From Phenylobacterium sp. J426 (lineage in GTDB: Bacteria; Pseudomonadota; Alphaproteobacteria; Caulobacterales; Caulobacteraceae): a DNA stretch of 64,000 nt. Below the pieces are notes generated by a model. The model made no database searches, was not told the origin of the DNA, and saw nothing but the letters and a program-made list of their open reading frames with translations. The DNA lies in NCBI RefSeq assembly GCF_024699945.1, contig NZ_JAJOMY010000001.1:2170001-2234000 (forward strand), read 5' to 3'. Each line of letters opens with the position of its first letter. The stretch's first letter is position 1. Positions 8,056 to 17,983 of this stretch are shown one piece after another. The position numbers and the translations under genes were made by a program.

Positions 8056-9447
8056 CTACGCCGCGGCTTGCGACGTCCCGCCGGAGGCTGCGGCCTCGGC
8101 CCGCGCCGGCACGGGCAGGGCGCCGCCGGTCGCCTTCGCCCGCTTCGCGCCACGCTCGATCTCGCGCATCAGGTCGTGGACGTAGCGGCCGAAGTCGACC
8201 TGGATCGTGTGCCGCGCGGACTTGTAGTACGGCCCCAGGTGATCGGCCTCGTCCTGCGCGGTGATCTTCCGCATCTCGTCGGCCGGCGGCGGCCGGTAGG
8301 CTCCGGTCAGGTACGCCCCTGCGAGCTTCGCCTGCTGCTCGGCGAAATTCACCAAGGTCGGCAGCGGCTGCGCCAGGCCCATGAAGAACAGGTTCGGGAC
8401 CTCCGGCTTCATCATCCGCTTGAAGAGCGGGAAGCGGTGCTCCGCGTCCGGCAGCAGGTCCGGATCCGAGAAGAACGGGAAGCTGATCCTGTAGCCGGTG
8501 GCGTAGATGATGGCGTCCACGTCCTCGACGCTGCCGTCCTCGAACCGCACCTGCTTGCCCATCAGCTCGGCGATGTTCGGCTTGAACTTCACGTCGCCGC
8601 AGCCGGCCCGCGTCAGGAACTCGCCAGACACCGACGGATGGGCCTCCAGCGGCTCGTGATCGGGCTTGGGCAGGCCATAGTCCTCCATCGCGCCGATGGT
8701 CTTCTTGATCTTCTTGCGGGCCAGCGCGAGGCCCAGCTTGCGCGGGAACCACGGCGGCAGGGCCGCCTTGTCGGCCGGCTTGCCGTCCATGTACTTCGGC
8801 AGCACCCAGACACCTCGTCGCGCCGCGACCCACAGGCGTTTGGCGATCGGCCGCTGGGAGAGCTCTGAGGCGATATCCATCGCCGAGTTGCCCATGCCGA
8901 CGACCACGATGGTCTTGCCGCGCATGTCCACCGGGTCGAACGGGTCGCGGTACTCGTGGGCGTGGAAGTGCGGCCCGTCGAAGTGGCCGGGATACTCGGG
9001 CACGCGCGCGTCCCAGTGGTGGCCGTTGCAGACGAACAGCACGTCGTAGAGCCGCGTCTCGCCGGTCGACAGCGTGACCGCCCACAGGCCGTCGGCCGTG
9101 CGCTCGGCCCGGGTCACCGCGGTGTTGAAGGTGATCAGCGGCCGCAGGCCGAAATGGTCCACGTAGTCGTGGAAGTACTGCAGCAGCTGGGCGTGGTGCG
9201 GGAAGTCGGGCCAGTCCGCAGGGACCGGATAGTCCTCGAAGGCCAGGCGCCACTTCGAGGTGTCGATGTGCAGGCTCTCGTAGCAGGCCGACAGCCCGTT
9301 CGGGTTCTTGAAGTACCAGTTGCCGCCGATGTCGTCCGACATCTCGAAGCAGTCGAACGGCACGCCCAGGTCCTTCAGCCGCTTGGCCGTGGTGAAGCCG
9401 GAGCAGCCTGCGCCGATGATGCAGGCCTTCGGCAGGGGCGCGCCCAT
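8056..9447 (-). CDS. Flavin-containing monooxygenase (FMO family)
   Basis: 463 residues from the chosen ATG at 9445-9447, which is preceded by GGGAGGT; an ATG 33 bases upstream lacks such a site. The FAD-binding motif IIGAGCSG lies at 10-17 and the NADPH-binding VVVGMGNSAMD near 165-175. FDGPHFHAHEY matches the FMO fingerprint FxGxxxHxxx(Y/F). The family oxygenates soft nucleophiles (N- or S-oxidation) or performs Baeyer-Villiger reactions using NADPH and O2. It is divergent from the GMC oxidoreductase gene with a 105-base gap, suggesting a shared oxidative catabolic role. Substrate unknown. Confidence 0.9.
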   Translation of the reverse strand: MGAPLPKACIIGAGCSGFTTAKRLKDLGVPFDCFEMSDDIGGNWYFKNPNGLSACYESLHIDTSKWRLAFEDYPVPADWPDFPHHAQLLQYFHDYVDHFGLRPLITFNTAVTRAERTADGLWAVTLSTGETRLYDVLFVCNGHHWDARVPEYPGHFDGPHFHAHEYRDPFDPVDMRGKTIVVVGMGNSAMDIASELSQRPIAKRLWVAARRGVWVLPKYMDGKPADKAALPPWFPRKLGLALARKKIKKTIGAMEDYGLPKPDHEPLEAHPSVSGEFLTRAGCGDVKFKPNIAELMGKQVRFEDGSVEDVDAIIYATGYRISFPFFSDPDLLPDAEHRFPLFKRMMKPEVPNLFFMGLAQPLPTLVNFAEQQAKLAGAYLTGAYRPPPADEMRKITAQDEADHLGPYYKSARHTIQVDFGRYVHDLMREIERGAKRAKATGGALPVPARAEAAASGGTSQAAA

Positions 9448-9552
9448 GGTGGTGACCTCCCGATGTTCTTCTGGCGGCAAGTCTGACGGGGTTACGCGAG
9501 GGCCGGCAAGAGCGCTGGTCGGCGGCGGCGATTCCGCGCAAAGGGGTGGCTC

Positions 9553-11178
9553 ATGACGGCCAGGCTCCTCGACGGCGAGTACGACGACATCGTGGTCGGC
9601 GCGGGCTCGGCCGGCTGCGTCGTGGCCAACCGACTATCGGCCGACCCGTCGAGGCGGGTCCTGCTGTTGGAGGCCGGCGGCAACGACGACTGGGTCTGGT
9701 TCCACGTCCCCGTCGGCTACCTCTTCGCCATCGGCAATCCGCGCTCGGACTGGCTGTTCGAGACCGAGCCCGAGCCGGGTTTGAACGGGCGGGCGCTCAA
9801 GTATCCCCGTGGCAAGGTGATCGGCGGCTCCTCGGCCATCAACGCCATGATCTCCATGCGCGGCCAGGCGGCGGACTACGACCACTGGCGGCAGCTGGGG
9901 CTCTCAGGCTGGGGTTGGTCGGACGTGCTGCCGGTCTTCCGCCGGCTGGACGACCACTTCCTGGGCGACAGCGAGCACCACGGGGCCGGCGGCGAGTGGC
10001 GGGTGGAGCGGCCTCGCGTCCGCTGGGACGTGCTGGACGCCATCGCCCGCGCCGCCGCCGAGATGGGCGTGCCGGCGGTGGACGACTTCAACACCGGCGA
10101 CAACACAGGCGTCGGCGCCTTCCACGTGAACCAGCGCCGCGGCCTGCGCTGGTCGGCGGCCCGCGGCTTCCTGAAGCCGGCGCTGAAACGGCCGAACCTG
10201 CGGCTGGAGACCGGCGTCACGGTCGAGCGGGTGCTGATCGAGGCCGGCCGCGCCGCCGGCGTGGCCTTCCGGCGCGGCGGCGAGGCGTTCGAGGCTCGCG
10301 CCCGCGGCGAGGTCATCCTATCCGCCGGCGCCATCGGTTCACCGCAGATCCTGCAGCTCTCGGGCATAGGCCCCGGGGAGTGGCTCTCGGAGCTCGGCCT
10401 GCCCGTCATCGCCGACCGGCCGGGCGTCGGCCGCAACCTGCAGGACCACCTGCAGCAGCGGGCGATCTACAAGGTCAGCGGCGTGCGCACGCTGAACGCC
10501 GCCTACCATTCGCTGCTGGGCCGCGGGCTCATGGGGCTGGAATACGCCTTGCTGCGGACGGGGCCGCTGACGATGGCGCCGTCCCAGCTCGGCCTCTTCA
10601 CCACCTCGTCGGCCGAGCACGACCGGCCGAACATCCAGTTCCACGTCCAGCCGCTGTCGCTGGACCGCTTCGGCGAGCCGCTGCACCGCTTCCCGGCGGT
10701 GACCGTGGCGGCCTGCAACCTGCGCCCCACCTCGCGCGGCACGGTCCGCCTGCGCTCGCCCGATCCCGCCGATGCGCCCCGGATCGCGCCCAGCTACCTG
10801 GCCACGCCCGAGGATCGCCGCGTCGCCGCCGACGCCATCCGCGTCACCCGCCGGCTCATGAGCCAGCCGGCGCTCCAGCCCTATCGTCCCGAGGAATACC
10901 TGCCGGGCCCCGCCGTGGCCGACGACGACGCGTCGCTCGCGAAGGCCGCCGGCGACATCGGCACGACCATCTTCCACCCGGTCGGCACGGCGAAGATGGG
11001 CCTGGCGTCGGACGCCTACGCCGTGGTCGACGAACGCCTGCGGGTGCTGGGGGTCCAGGGGCTGCGGGTGATCGACGCCTCGGTGATGCCGACCATCACG
11101 TCGGGCAACACCAATACGCCCACGGTCATGATCGGCGACCGCGGCGCGAGCTTCATCCTGGATGACGCCCGCCGCTGA
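9553..11178 (+). CDS. GMC family oxidoreductase (choline/alcohol dehydrogenase type)
   Basis: 541 residues. The N-terminal FAD motif DDIVVGAGSAGCVVANRLS at 12-30, the GMC signature 1 region GRALKYPRGKVIGGSSAINAM near 75-95, and signature 2 GAIGSPQILQLSGIGP near 260-275 are all visible. The catalytic histidine region FHPVGTAKMG and the C-terminal MPTITSGNTNTPTVMIGDR complete the fold. Members oxidise alcohols, choline, sugars or cholesterol-like substrates with FAD. With the divergent FMO, carotenoid oxygenase and alkylsulfatase it may serve degradation of hydrophobic alcohols. That link is inference from neighbourhood only. Confidence 0.92.
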   Translation: MTARLLDGEYDDIVVGAGSAGCVVANRLSADPSRRVLLLEAGGNDDWVWFHVPVGYLFAIGNPRSDWLFETEPEPGLNGRALKYPRGKVIGGSSAINAMISMRGQAADYDHWRQLGLSGWGWSDVLPVFRRLDDHFLGDSEHHGAGGEWRVERPRVRWDVLDAIARAAAEMGVPAVDDFNTGDNTGVGAFHVNQRRGLRWSAARGFLKPALKRPNLRLETGVTVERVLIEAGRAAGVAFRRGGEAFEARARGEVILSAGAIGSPQILQLSGIGPGEWLSELGLPVIADRPGVGRNLQDHLQQRAIYKVSGVRTLNAAYHSLLGRGLMGLEYALLRTGPLTMAPSQLGLFTTSSAEHDRPNIQFHVQPLSLDRFGEPLHRFPAVTVAACNLRPTSRGTVRLRSPDPADAPRIAPSYLATPEDRRVAADAIRVTRRLMSQPALQPYRPEEYLPGPAVADDDASLAKAAGDIGTTIFHPVGTAKMGLASDAYAVVDERLRVLGVQGLRVIDASVMPTITSGNTNTPTVMIGDRGASFILDDARR

Positions 11179-11196
11179 GGGCGGCGGCGCCGGTCC

Positions 11197-13953
11197 CTAG
11201 ACCAGCGCCCCGTGGCAGTGCTTGAACTTCTTGCCCGAGCCGCAGGGGCAGGGCTGGTTGCGGCCGGTGTCTTCCCAGCCGTCCGGCAGCGCCGTCACCG
11301 GCAGGGCCTGGCGCTGTTCGGCCGAGATGTTGTCCGGCACGAAGCCGCGCTCCAGCTCGTTCTCGCCGGTCAGCGGGTCGAGGTGGACCTCGAACATCTC
11401 CGGCGCCACCTGCGGCGGCTCCTCGTACTGGATCTCCACGTTCATGATCCAGCGAGTGACCGTCTGGCGCAGGTCCACCAGCAGCTTCTCGAACAGCGAG
11501 AAGGCCTCGGTCTTGAACTCGTTCAGCGGGTCGCGCTGGCCGTAACCGCGCAGGCCGATGACGTTGCGCAGGTGGTCGAGGTGCATCAGGTGCTCGCGCC
11601 ACTGCGTGTCCACGACATTCAGCAGGAAGCTCTTCTCGACCTGCCGCATCCGCTCGGGGCTCAGCAGCTCCTCGCGCTCGGCGGCGCGGGCGTCGGCGGC
11701 GGCGTTGATCCGCTCCTCGATCTCCTCGTTGGCGATACCTTCCTCGGCGGCCCACTCGGCGATCGGCAGGTCCAGGCCCAGGTACTCACGCACATGGGCG
11801 GTCAGGCCCTCGACGTCCCACTGCTCGGCGTAGGCCTTGGGCGGCAGATGACGTTCGACGAAGTCGGCGATGGTGTCGCGGCGGAACTCGGTGATGGTCT
11901 CCGAGAGGTCCTGCGCCTCCAGGAACTCGTGACGCTGCTCGAAGACCGCCTTGCGCTGATCGTTGGTGACGTCGTCGTACTTCAGCAGGTTCTTGCGGAT
12001 CTCGTAGTTCCGCTGCTCCACACGCTTCTGGGCCGTGGCGATGGCGCTGTTCAGCCACTTGTGGGTGATGGCCTCGCCTTCCTGGACGCCGAACGTGCGC
12101 ATGATCGCGTCCAGCCGGTCGCCGGCGAAGATGCGCAGCAGGTCGTCCTCGCACGACAGGAAGAACTTCGAGTGGCCGGGGTCGCCCTGACGGCCGGTCC
12201 GGCCACGCAGCTGGTTGTCGATCCGCCGGCTTTCGTGGCGTTCGGTGCCCAGCACGAAGAGGCCGCCGGCGGCCAGCGCCTGCTCCTTGAGGTCCTTGAT
12301 GTTGGCCTCGATGTTCGCGCGTTCGGCGAAGGCCTGCTCCGGCGTCGGCTCCTGGCCCAGCGCGCGTTGCTCGTCCCGCCACTTCGCCAGGCGCATGTCG
12401 ACGTTGCCGCCCAGCTGGATGTCGGTGCCGCGGCCGGCCATGTTGGTGGCGATGGTCACCGCGCCCGGACGCCCGGCGTCGGCCACGATCAGGGCCTCCT
12501 GCTCGTGATAGCGGGCGTTCAGCACGTTGTGCGGGATGCCGGTCTGGGTCTTGCCGTCCTTCTCGAACCTGTGCGCCTTGAGCAGGTCCGCGAGCTGTTC
12601 CGACTTCTCGATCGAGACGGTGCCCACCAGGATCGGCTGGCCGCGCAGGTAGCATTCCTCGATCTGCTTGATGATCGCCGCGTTCTTCTCGGCCGAGGTC
12701 CGATAGACCTCGTCGTCGTCGTCGATCCGCTGGATCGGCCGGTTGGTCGGGATCTCGGCGACATCCATCTTGTAGATGTCGAGGAATTCCTGGGCCTCGG
12801 TCGCCGCCGTGCCGGTCATGCCGGACAGCTTGGAATAGAGGCGGAAGTAGTTCTGGATGGTCACCGAGGCCAGGGTCTGGTTCTCGGGCTGGATGACCGC
12901 GCCTTCCTTGGCCTCGATAGCCTGGTGCAGGCCCTCGGACAGGCGACGGCCGTGCATCATGCGACCGGTGAACTCGTCGATCAGCACCACCTCGCCGGCG
13001 CGGACGATGTAGTCCTTGTCCCGCGTGTAGAGGACATTGGCCCGCAGGGCCTGGTTCACGTGGTGGACGACCGAGACGTTGGCCGGGTCGTAGAGGCCGG
13101 CGCTGTCCTCGGCGAGGTGGCCGTTGGCCTCGAGGATCTGCTCGATCTTCTCCGAGCCCTCCTCGGTCAGGATGACCTGACGCTGCTTCTCGTCGTGGTC
13201 GAAGGTCGTCGGATCCTGGATCAGCTCTTTGATGAGCAGATCGATGGTCTTGTAGAACTCCGAGCGGTCCTCGGTCGGGCCCGAGATGATCAGCGGCGTG
13301 CGCGCCTCGTCGATCAGGATCGAGTCCACCTCGTCGACGATCGCGAAGTTGTGGCCGCGCTGGACCATCTCGCCCTTGTCGTAGACCAGGTTGTCCCGGA
13401 GGTAGTCGAAGCCGAACTCGTTGTTCGTGCCGTAGGTGATGTCGCTGTTGTAGGCCGCCTGGCGCTGGCCCTGGCTCAGGCCGTGGACGATGACGCCGGT
13501 GGTCAGGCCGAGGAAGCGATAGACCTGGCCCATCCACTCGCTGTCGCGCTGGGCGAGGTAGTCGTTGACGGTGATGACGTGGACGCCCTTGCCGGTCAGG
13601 GCATTCAGGTAGGTCGGGGCGGTGGCGACCAGGGTCTTGCCTTCACCCGTCCGCATCTCGGCGATGCCGCCCTGGTGCAGGATCATCCCGCCGACGAGCT
13701 GCACGTCGTAGTGGCGCTGGCCCAGCACCCGCTTGGCGGCTTCGCGCACCACGGCGAAGGCTTCGTCCAGGATCTGGTCCAGGGTCTCGCCCTTGGCGAG
13801 CCGGGCCTTGAACTCGTCGGTCTTGCCCCGCAGCTCGGCGTCGGACAGGGCCTCGATCTTGGGCTCCAGCGCCGTGATCTTCAGCGCGCGCGCCTGGAAG
13901 GTCTTGACCTTGCGGTCGTTGGAGGAGCCGAAGAACCGTTGGAAAATGGTCAA
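11197..13953 (-). CDS. secA: Preprotein translocase subunit SecA
   Basis: 918 residues, the normal SecA length. It is the ATPase that drives unfolded preproteins through SecYEG. Visible landmarks are the Walker [12 protein letters not shown] near 100-110, the DEAD-like [20 protein letters not shown], the [22 protein letters not shown] block, [15 protein letters not shown], and the C-terminal zinc/SecB-binding motif [14 protein letters not shown]. The reading frame begins at TTG (13951-13953), giving [16 protein letters not shown], which aligns with the usual SecA start. No better ATG/GTG lies just upstream and no strong Shine-Dalgarno is visible, so the start is less certain than the gene. 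Confidence 0.97.
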   Translation of the reverse strand: MTIFQRFFGSSNDRKVKTFQARALKITALEPKIEALSDAELRGKTDEFKARLAKGETLDQILDEAFAVVREAAKRVLGQRHYDVQLVGGMILHQGGIAEMRTGEGKTLVATAPTYLNALTGKGVHVITVNDYLAQRDSEWMGQVYRFLGLTTGVIVHGLSQGQRQAAYNSDITYGTNNEFGFDYLRDNLVYDKGEMVQRGHNFAIVDEVDSILIDEARTPLIISGPTEDRSEFYKTIDLLIKELIQDPTTFDHDEKQRQVILTEEGSEKIEQILEANGHLAEDSAGLYDPANVSVVHHVNQALRANVLYTRDKDYIVRAGEVVLIDEFTGRMMHGRRLSEGLHQAIEAKEGAVIQPENQTLASVTIQNYFRLYSKLSGMTGTAATEAQEFLDIYKMDVAEIPTNRPIQRIDDDDEVYRTSAEKNAAIIKQIEECYLRGQPILVGTVSIEKSEQLADLLKAHRFEKDGKTQTGIPHNVLNARYHEQEALIVADAGRPGAVTIATNMAGRGTDIQLGGNVDMRLAKWRDEQRALGQEPTPEQAFAERANIEANIKDLKEQALAAGGLFVLGTERHESRRIDNQLRGRTGRQGDPGHSKFFLSCEDDLLRIFAGDRLDAIMRTFGVQEGEAITHKWLNSAIATAQKRVEQRNYEIRKNLLKYDDVTNDQRKAVFEQRHEFLEAQDLSETITEFRRDTIADFVERHLPPKAYAEQWDVEGLTAHVREYLGLDLPIAEWAAEEGIANEEIEERINAAADARAAEREELLSPERMRQVEKSFLLNVVDTQWREHLMHLDHLRNVIGLRGYGQRDPLNEFKTEAFSLFEKLLVDLRQTVTRWIMNVEIQYEEPPQVAPEMFEVHLDPLTGENELERGFVPDNISAEQRQALPVTALPDGWEDTGRNQPCPCGSGKKFKHCHGALV

Positions 13954-14097
13954 GGGAGGTATCCGATCGGCGGCGACTGAGGCCCTTCGCCCGCCGGAAA
14001 AAGCCGCTCTTTTGGGGCGTTGGTGACTTAAGGACTGGGCGCCTCCAAGTCAACGCGACGGCTTGACCGGATCCCTGCGGAGACCTCGAAACGAAAA

Positions 14098-14120
14098 GGC
14101 CCTCCCGCGAGGGGAGGGCC
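14098..14120 (-). terminator. Rho-independent terminator after the thiolase gene
   Basis: GGCCCTCCC (14098-14106) and GGGAGGGCC (14112-14120) form a perfect 9-bp stem with a 5-base loop. On the minus strand it is followed by TTTTCG. It lies 25 bases beyond the stop of the minus-strand thiolase, so it serves that gene. Confidence 0.75.
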
Positions 14121-14144
14121 GGTCCGTTCAGCGCTGTTGCGGCC

Positions 14145-15318
14145 TTAGAACACTTCGAAGAGGCCGGCTCCGCCCATGCCGCCGCCGATGCACATGGAGA
14201 CGACGACGTGCTTGGCGCCGCGGCGCTTGCCTTCCTGCAGGACGTGGCCCGCCAGGCGTGCGCCGGTCATCCCGAAGGGGTGGCCGATGGCGATCGAGCC
14301 GCCGTTCACGTTGTACTTCTCCGGGTCGATGCCCAGCTTGTCGCGGCTGTAGAGACATTGCGAGGCGAAGGCCTCGTTCAGCTCCCACAGGTCGATGTCG
14401 TCGATCTTCAGGCCGTGGCGCTCCAGCAGGCGCGGGATCGCGAACACGGGGCCGATGCCCATCTCGTCCGGCTCGCAGCCGGCGACGGCCCAGCCCTTGA
14501 ACACGCCCATGGGCTCGAGGCCGCGGCGGGCGGCTTCCTTGGCTTCCATGACCACGACGGCGGCGGCGCCGTCCGACAGCTGCGAGGCGTTGCCGGCGGT
14601 GATGTACTTGCCCGGGCCGCGGACCGGCTGCAGGCCGGCGAGGCCTTCCAGCGTCGTGTCGGGACGGTTGCACTCGTCGCGGTCGACGACGTAATCGACG
14701 ATCGACTCTTCCTTCGTCGCCTTGTCGACCACCTTCATCTTGGTCTTCATCGGGACGATCTCGTCGGCGAACTTGTTGGCCTGCTGGGCGGCGGGCCATG
14801 CGGCGCTGGCTTTCCAGCGAGTACTCGTCCTGGGCCTCGCGGCTGACCTTGTAGCGCTCGGCCACGATGTCGGCGGTGTCGATCATGGGCATGAAGATCG
14901 CCGGGTACATCTCGGTGAGCTTCGGATCGAAGTTCTCGACGCTGCCCGGACCCGGGTTCGGCATCGAGATCGATTCCACGCCGCCGGCCACGACGACGTC
15001 GGCGCCGCCGTTGCGGATGTAGTCGGCGCCCATGGCGATCGTCTGCAGGCCCGAGGAGCAGAAGCGGTTCACGGTGACGCCCGAGGTGGTGATCGGCAGG
15101 CCGGCCAGCAGCCCCGCCTGGCGGCCCATGTTGCCGCCGCCGTGCGCGACATTGCCCATGAACACGTCCTCGACCTCGGCCGGGGACACGCCCGAACGCT
15201 CCACGGCGTGCTTTACCGCGTGGGCGGCCATCGAGACCGTCGGGGTCATGTTGAAGCCGCCGCGGGCGGATTTGGCCAGCCCGGTGCGGGCGTACGAGAC
15301 GATGACGGCTTCGCGCAT
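14145..15318 (-). pseudogene. Acetyl-CoA C-acyltransferase (thiolase), one frameshift
   Basis: Thiolases condense or cleave acyl-CoA with acetyl-CoA in beta-oxidation and related routes. The N-terminal half reads MREAVIVSYARTGLAKSARGG with the acyl-accepting Cys in RFCSSGLQ. The C-terminal half contains [14 protein letters not shown] and the second catalytic Cys in [15 protein letters not shown]. The halves lie in different frames. One extra base in the run 14793-14795 separates [10 protein letters not shown] from [14 protein letters not shown]. Removing it restores a full-length ~390-residue enzyme. A GGAGGA site precedes the ATG. The break is probably a sequence error. A perfect palindrome lies upstream at 15357-15366. 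Confidence 0.85.
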
Positions 15319-15356
15319 TCTAAATGATCCTCCGGAAGAATGGTCGGGCGCTTTTA

Positions 15357-15366
15357 AACGATCGTT
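15357..15366. promoter_or_regulatory. Perfect palindrome AACGATCGTT upstream of the thiolase
   Basis: A 10-base perfect dyad lies 39 bases upstream of the thiolase ATG, flanked by TTTTA and CTAA. Short AACGnnCGTT palindromes are typical of TetR-type operators near acyl-CoA metabolism genes. The regulator is not identified here and binding is inferred. Confidence 0.4.
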
Positions 15367-15464
15367 CTAACGCGGGGGCAACCTTTGCATCCCGCAATGG
15401 AAATGGCTAGGGACGGCCCGCGTCCGCGCGAGCGGCGCCGCTCCGCAACTCGTGGGTGATCCGC

Positions 15465-16386
15465 ATGGCGGCCGCAAAGCCTCTCCGCACCGTTTGCCTG
15501 GTCCTGGCGCTCGCCGGGGCGGTGGCCGCGTGCGGCCGCGGCGGCGACCGCGACCAGCCGCCGGAGCGGGGCGACCTGGCCGTGGCCCGGGTGGACGGCC
15601 GCACCGTCTGGACCTCGGACGTCAAGCGCGAGGCCGTCGCGCAAGGCCTGATCGGCGAGGGCGAGCCGCTGGATCCGTCCTCCGAGCTGTTCCGCCGCGT
15701 GCTGGACGAGGTGGTCGACCAGAAGCTGCTGGCCGCCGAGGCCCTCAACCGCAAGCTCGACAAGAACCCGGTGGCGCAGCGCCGGCTGGACGCCGCCCGC
15801 GATCGCATCCTGGGCGACATGCTGGTCGAGAGCGTGGTGTCCAGCGCCGTCACCGAGAACAACATCCGCGGCCTCTACGCCGAGCAGCAGCGCCTGGCCA
15901 AGCGCTCCGAGGAGATCCGCGCCCGCCAGATCGTGCTGGCCACCGAGGCGGACGCCGAGGCGGTGAAGAAGCTGCTGGCCGCCGGCGCCCTCGTTCGAGG
16001 CCCTGGCCATGGAGCGCTCGCGCGATCCCGCCACCCGCTTCAACGGCGGCGATCTCGGCTACTTCACCACCGACGTCATGCCGGAGGCCTATGACACGGC
16101 GCTCAAGGAGGCCAAGCCGGGCCAGATCGTTGGCCCCTTCGCGGTCGAGAACGGAGTCGCCTTGGTCAAGGTCGAGGACCGGCGCCTGGAGCAGCCGATC
16201 ACCCTGGAGGCCGCGCGGCCGCAGATCGTCCGCTTCCTGACCTACGACCGCATCCGCGACCTGCTGGAAAAGCTGCGCGGCAAGGCCAAGATCGAGACGC
16301 TGATCAAGCCGGCCGACGGCGCGCCGCGCGAGACTCCGCCGGCGGATGCGCCCAAAACGACGCCCAACAAGGGAACGCCCTCATGA
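15465..16386 (+). pseudogene. PpiC/parvulin-type peptidyl-prolyl isomerase lipoprotein, one frameshift
   Basis: The N-terminus MAAAKPLRTVCLVLALAGAVAAC is a lipoprotein signal with lipobox VAAC, so the protein should be lipid-anchored in the periplasm. The next ~150 residues form a SurA-N-like chaperone region (VDGRTVWTSDVKREAVAQGL, LDEVVDQKLLAAEALNRKL). The parvulin domain (ARQIVLATEADAEAVKKLLAAG, then MERSRDPATRFNGGDLGYF, IVGPFAVENGVALVKVED) is split by one extra C at about 15988-15990. Correcting it gives ~306 residues. Its stop overlaps the argJ start (ATGA at 16383-16386), implying translational coupling. A GTG at 15456 is an alternative start. The break is probably a sequence error. Confidence 0.8.
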
Positions 16387-17825
16387 GCCGCAAGCCCACC
16401 AAGTCCCCGGCGGCCAAGTCGAAGGCGCCGGCCAAGCCGGTCGAGGTGGTCGGCCAGACCCTCGAGCGGGCGCTCGATCCGCTGACCAGCGCCCTCAAGC
16501 GCGCGGCCCTGAAGCGGGCCGACAAGCTGGCGCACGCCTTCGACCGCGAGCCGGCCGCCGCCGCCGCGCCGGCCAAGGCGGACAAGTCCGCCATGCCCGT
16601 CTCGCCGCTGGCCGTGCCGTTCCCGGCGATGCCCCCCATCGCCGGCGTCCAGCTCGCCGTGGGCCGGGCCGGCTTCTACAAGCATGAGCGGGACGACCTG
16701 CTGGTCATGGCCTTCCCCGAGGGCGCCAGCGCCGCCGGCGTCTTCACCCGCCACGGCGTCGGCTCCGCGCCGGTCGACTGGTGCAAGCGCCACCTGGAGG
16801 CCACGAAGGGCGAGGGCGCCCGGGCCCTGGTGGTCAACGCCGGCTGCGCCAACTCCTTCACCGGCAAGCCCGGCGCCGACGCCGTGCGCCGTGTGGCCGC
16901 GGGCGTGGCCAAGCGCTTCGACTGCCGCCAGCGCGACGTGATGGTGGCCTCCACCGGGGTCATCGGCGTGCTGCTGGACGACACCAAGATCACCGCCCGC
17001 CTGCCCGAGCTCGAGCAGACGCTGTCGGCCGACAACTGGGCGGCGGCGGCCCGGGCGATCATGACCACCGACACCTTCCCCAAGGGCTCTTACGCCGAGG
17101 CCCAGATCGACGGGGTGACGGTGCGGATAGGCGGCATCTGCAAGGGCTCGGGGATGATCGCGCCCGACATGGCCACCATGCTGGCCTTCGTCGTCACCGA
17201 CGCCGCCATCTCCCCGGCGGCGCTGCAGAACCTGGTGAACCTCTACACGCGCAACACCTTCAACGCCGTCACGGTCGACGGCGACCGCTCGACCAACGAC
17301 ACGCTTCTGCTGTTCGCCACCGGCCAATCGGGCGCGCCGAGGATCAGCCGCGCCGGCGACAGGCGATTGGCCGACTTCCGCGACAAGCTGGAAGGCGTAC
17401 TGATGGACCTCGCCCACCAGCTGGTCCGCGACGGCGAAGGGGCCACCAAGTTCATCAAGATCACGGTGACCGGCGCAGACACCGCCGCCTCGGCCCGCAA
17501 GATCGCCAAGTCGATCGCCGACAGCCCGCTGGTCAAGACCGCCTTCGCCGGCGAGGACGCCAACTGGGGCCGCATCGTCATGGCGGTGGGCAAGGCCGAC
17601 GAGCCCGTCGACCGCGACTCGATCAGCGTGAAGTTCGGCCCCCACTGGGCGGCCCAGGACGGTCTGATCGCGCCGACCTACGACGAGGTCAAGATGAGCG
17701 CCTACATGAAGCAGCAGGAGCTCGAGGTCGCCGTCGACGTGGGCGTCGGCCGCGCCAGCTCCACCGTGTGGACCTGCGACCTCACCAAGCGCTACGTCGA
17801 GATCAACGGAGACTATCGCAGCTAG
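16383..17825 (+). CDS. argJ: Arginine biosynthesis bifunctional protein ArgJ (ornithine acetyltransferase)
   Basis: 480 residues. ArgJ transfers acetyl from N-acetylornithine to glutamate, in some forms also from acetyl-CoA, in arginine synthesis. The core starts at about residue 80 (GVQLAVGRAGFYKHERDDLLVM). It includes NAGCANSFTGKPG and the self-cleavage motif KGSGMIAPDMATML, where the Thr becomes the catalytic nucleophile of the beta chain. The C-terminus AFAGEDANWGRIVMAVGK and KRYVEINGDYRS is typical. The first ~80 residues are a Lys/Ala/Pro-rich extension longer than in most ArgJ proteins (about 400 residues). The start overlaps the PpiC gene stop by four bases. Confidence 0.95.
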   Translation: MSRKPTKSPAAKSKAPAKPVEVVGQTLERALDPLTSALKRAALKRADKLAHAFDREPAAAAAPAKADKSAMPVSPLAVPFPAMPPIAGVQLAVGRAGFYKHERDDLLVMAFPEGASAAGVFTRHGVGSAPVDWCKRHLEATKGEGARALVVNAGCANSFTGKPGADAVRRVAAGVAKRFDCRQRDVMVASTGVIGVLLDDTKITARLPELEQTLSADNWAAAARAIMTTDTFPKGSYAEAQIDGVTVRIGGICKGSGMIAPDMATMLAFVVTDAAISPAALQNLVNLYTRNTFNAVTVDGDRSTNDTLLLFATGQSGAPRISRAGDRRLADFRDKLEGVLMDLAHQLVRDGEGATKFIKITVTGADTAASARKIAKSIADSPLVKTAFAGEDANWGRIVMAVGKADEPVDRDSISVKFGPHWAAQDGLIAPTYDEVKMSAYMKQQELEVAVDVGVGRASSTVWTCDLTKRYVEINGDYRS

Positions 17826-17835
17826 GACTGAGCAA

Positions 17836-17974
17836 TCCCTCCTCTTTAGGGGAGGGTGGACCGAGCGAAGCTCGGGACGGGTGGGGGTGTCCAGAGCAAG
17901 CTGGGCGCGTCGCGACTGGACGCCGTTCCCCACCCTGTCCGCTACGCGGACTGTCCCTCCCTAAAGAGGAGGGA
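17836..17974. repeat. Long palindromic intergenic repeat, copy A
   Basis: The ends are inverted copies: TCCCTCCTCTTTAGGGGAGG on the left and CCCTCCCTAAAGAGGAGGGA on the right. Each is followed inward by its own small hairpin (CCGAGCgaaGCTCGG; GTCCGCtacGCGGAC) and by a GGGTGGGG/CCCCACCC pair. It sits between the convergent argJ and helicase genes. Copies B, C and half-copy D are at 22454, 51084 and 54429. Confidence 0.85.
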
Positions 17975-17983
17975 CTGGAAGCA

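Noticed and set aside
11212-13980. A 922-codon open frame on the plus strand opposite secA
   Set aside because: It is the antisense shadow of a strongly G/C-biased gene. The composition is low-complexity and no family is matched. The same applies to frames opposite clpB (26187-28892) and the receptor-oxygenase area (4450-6996).
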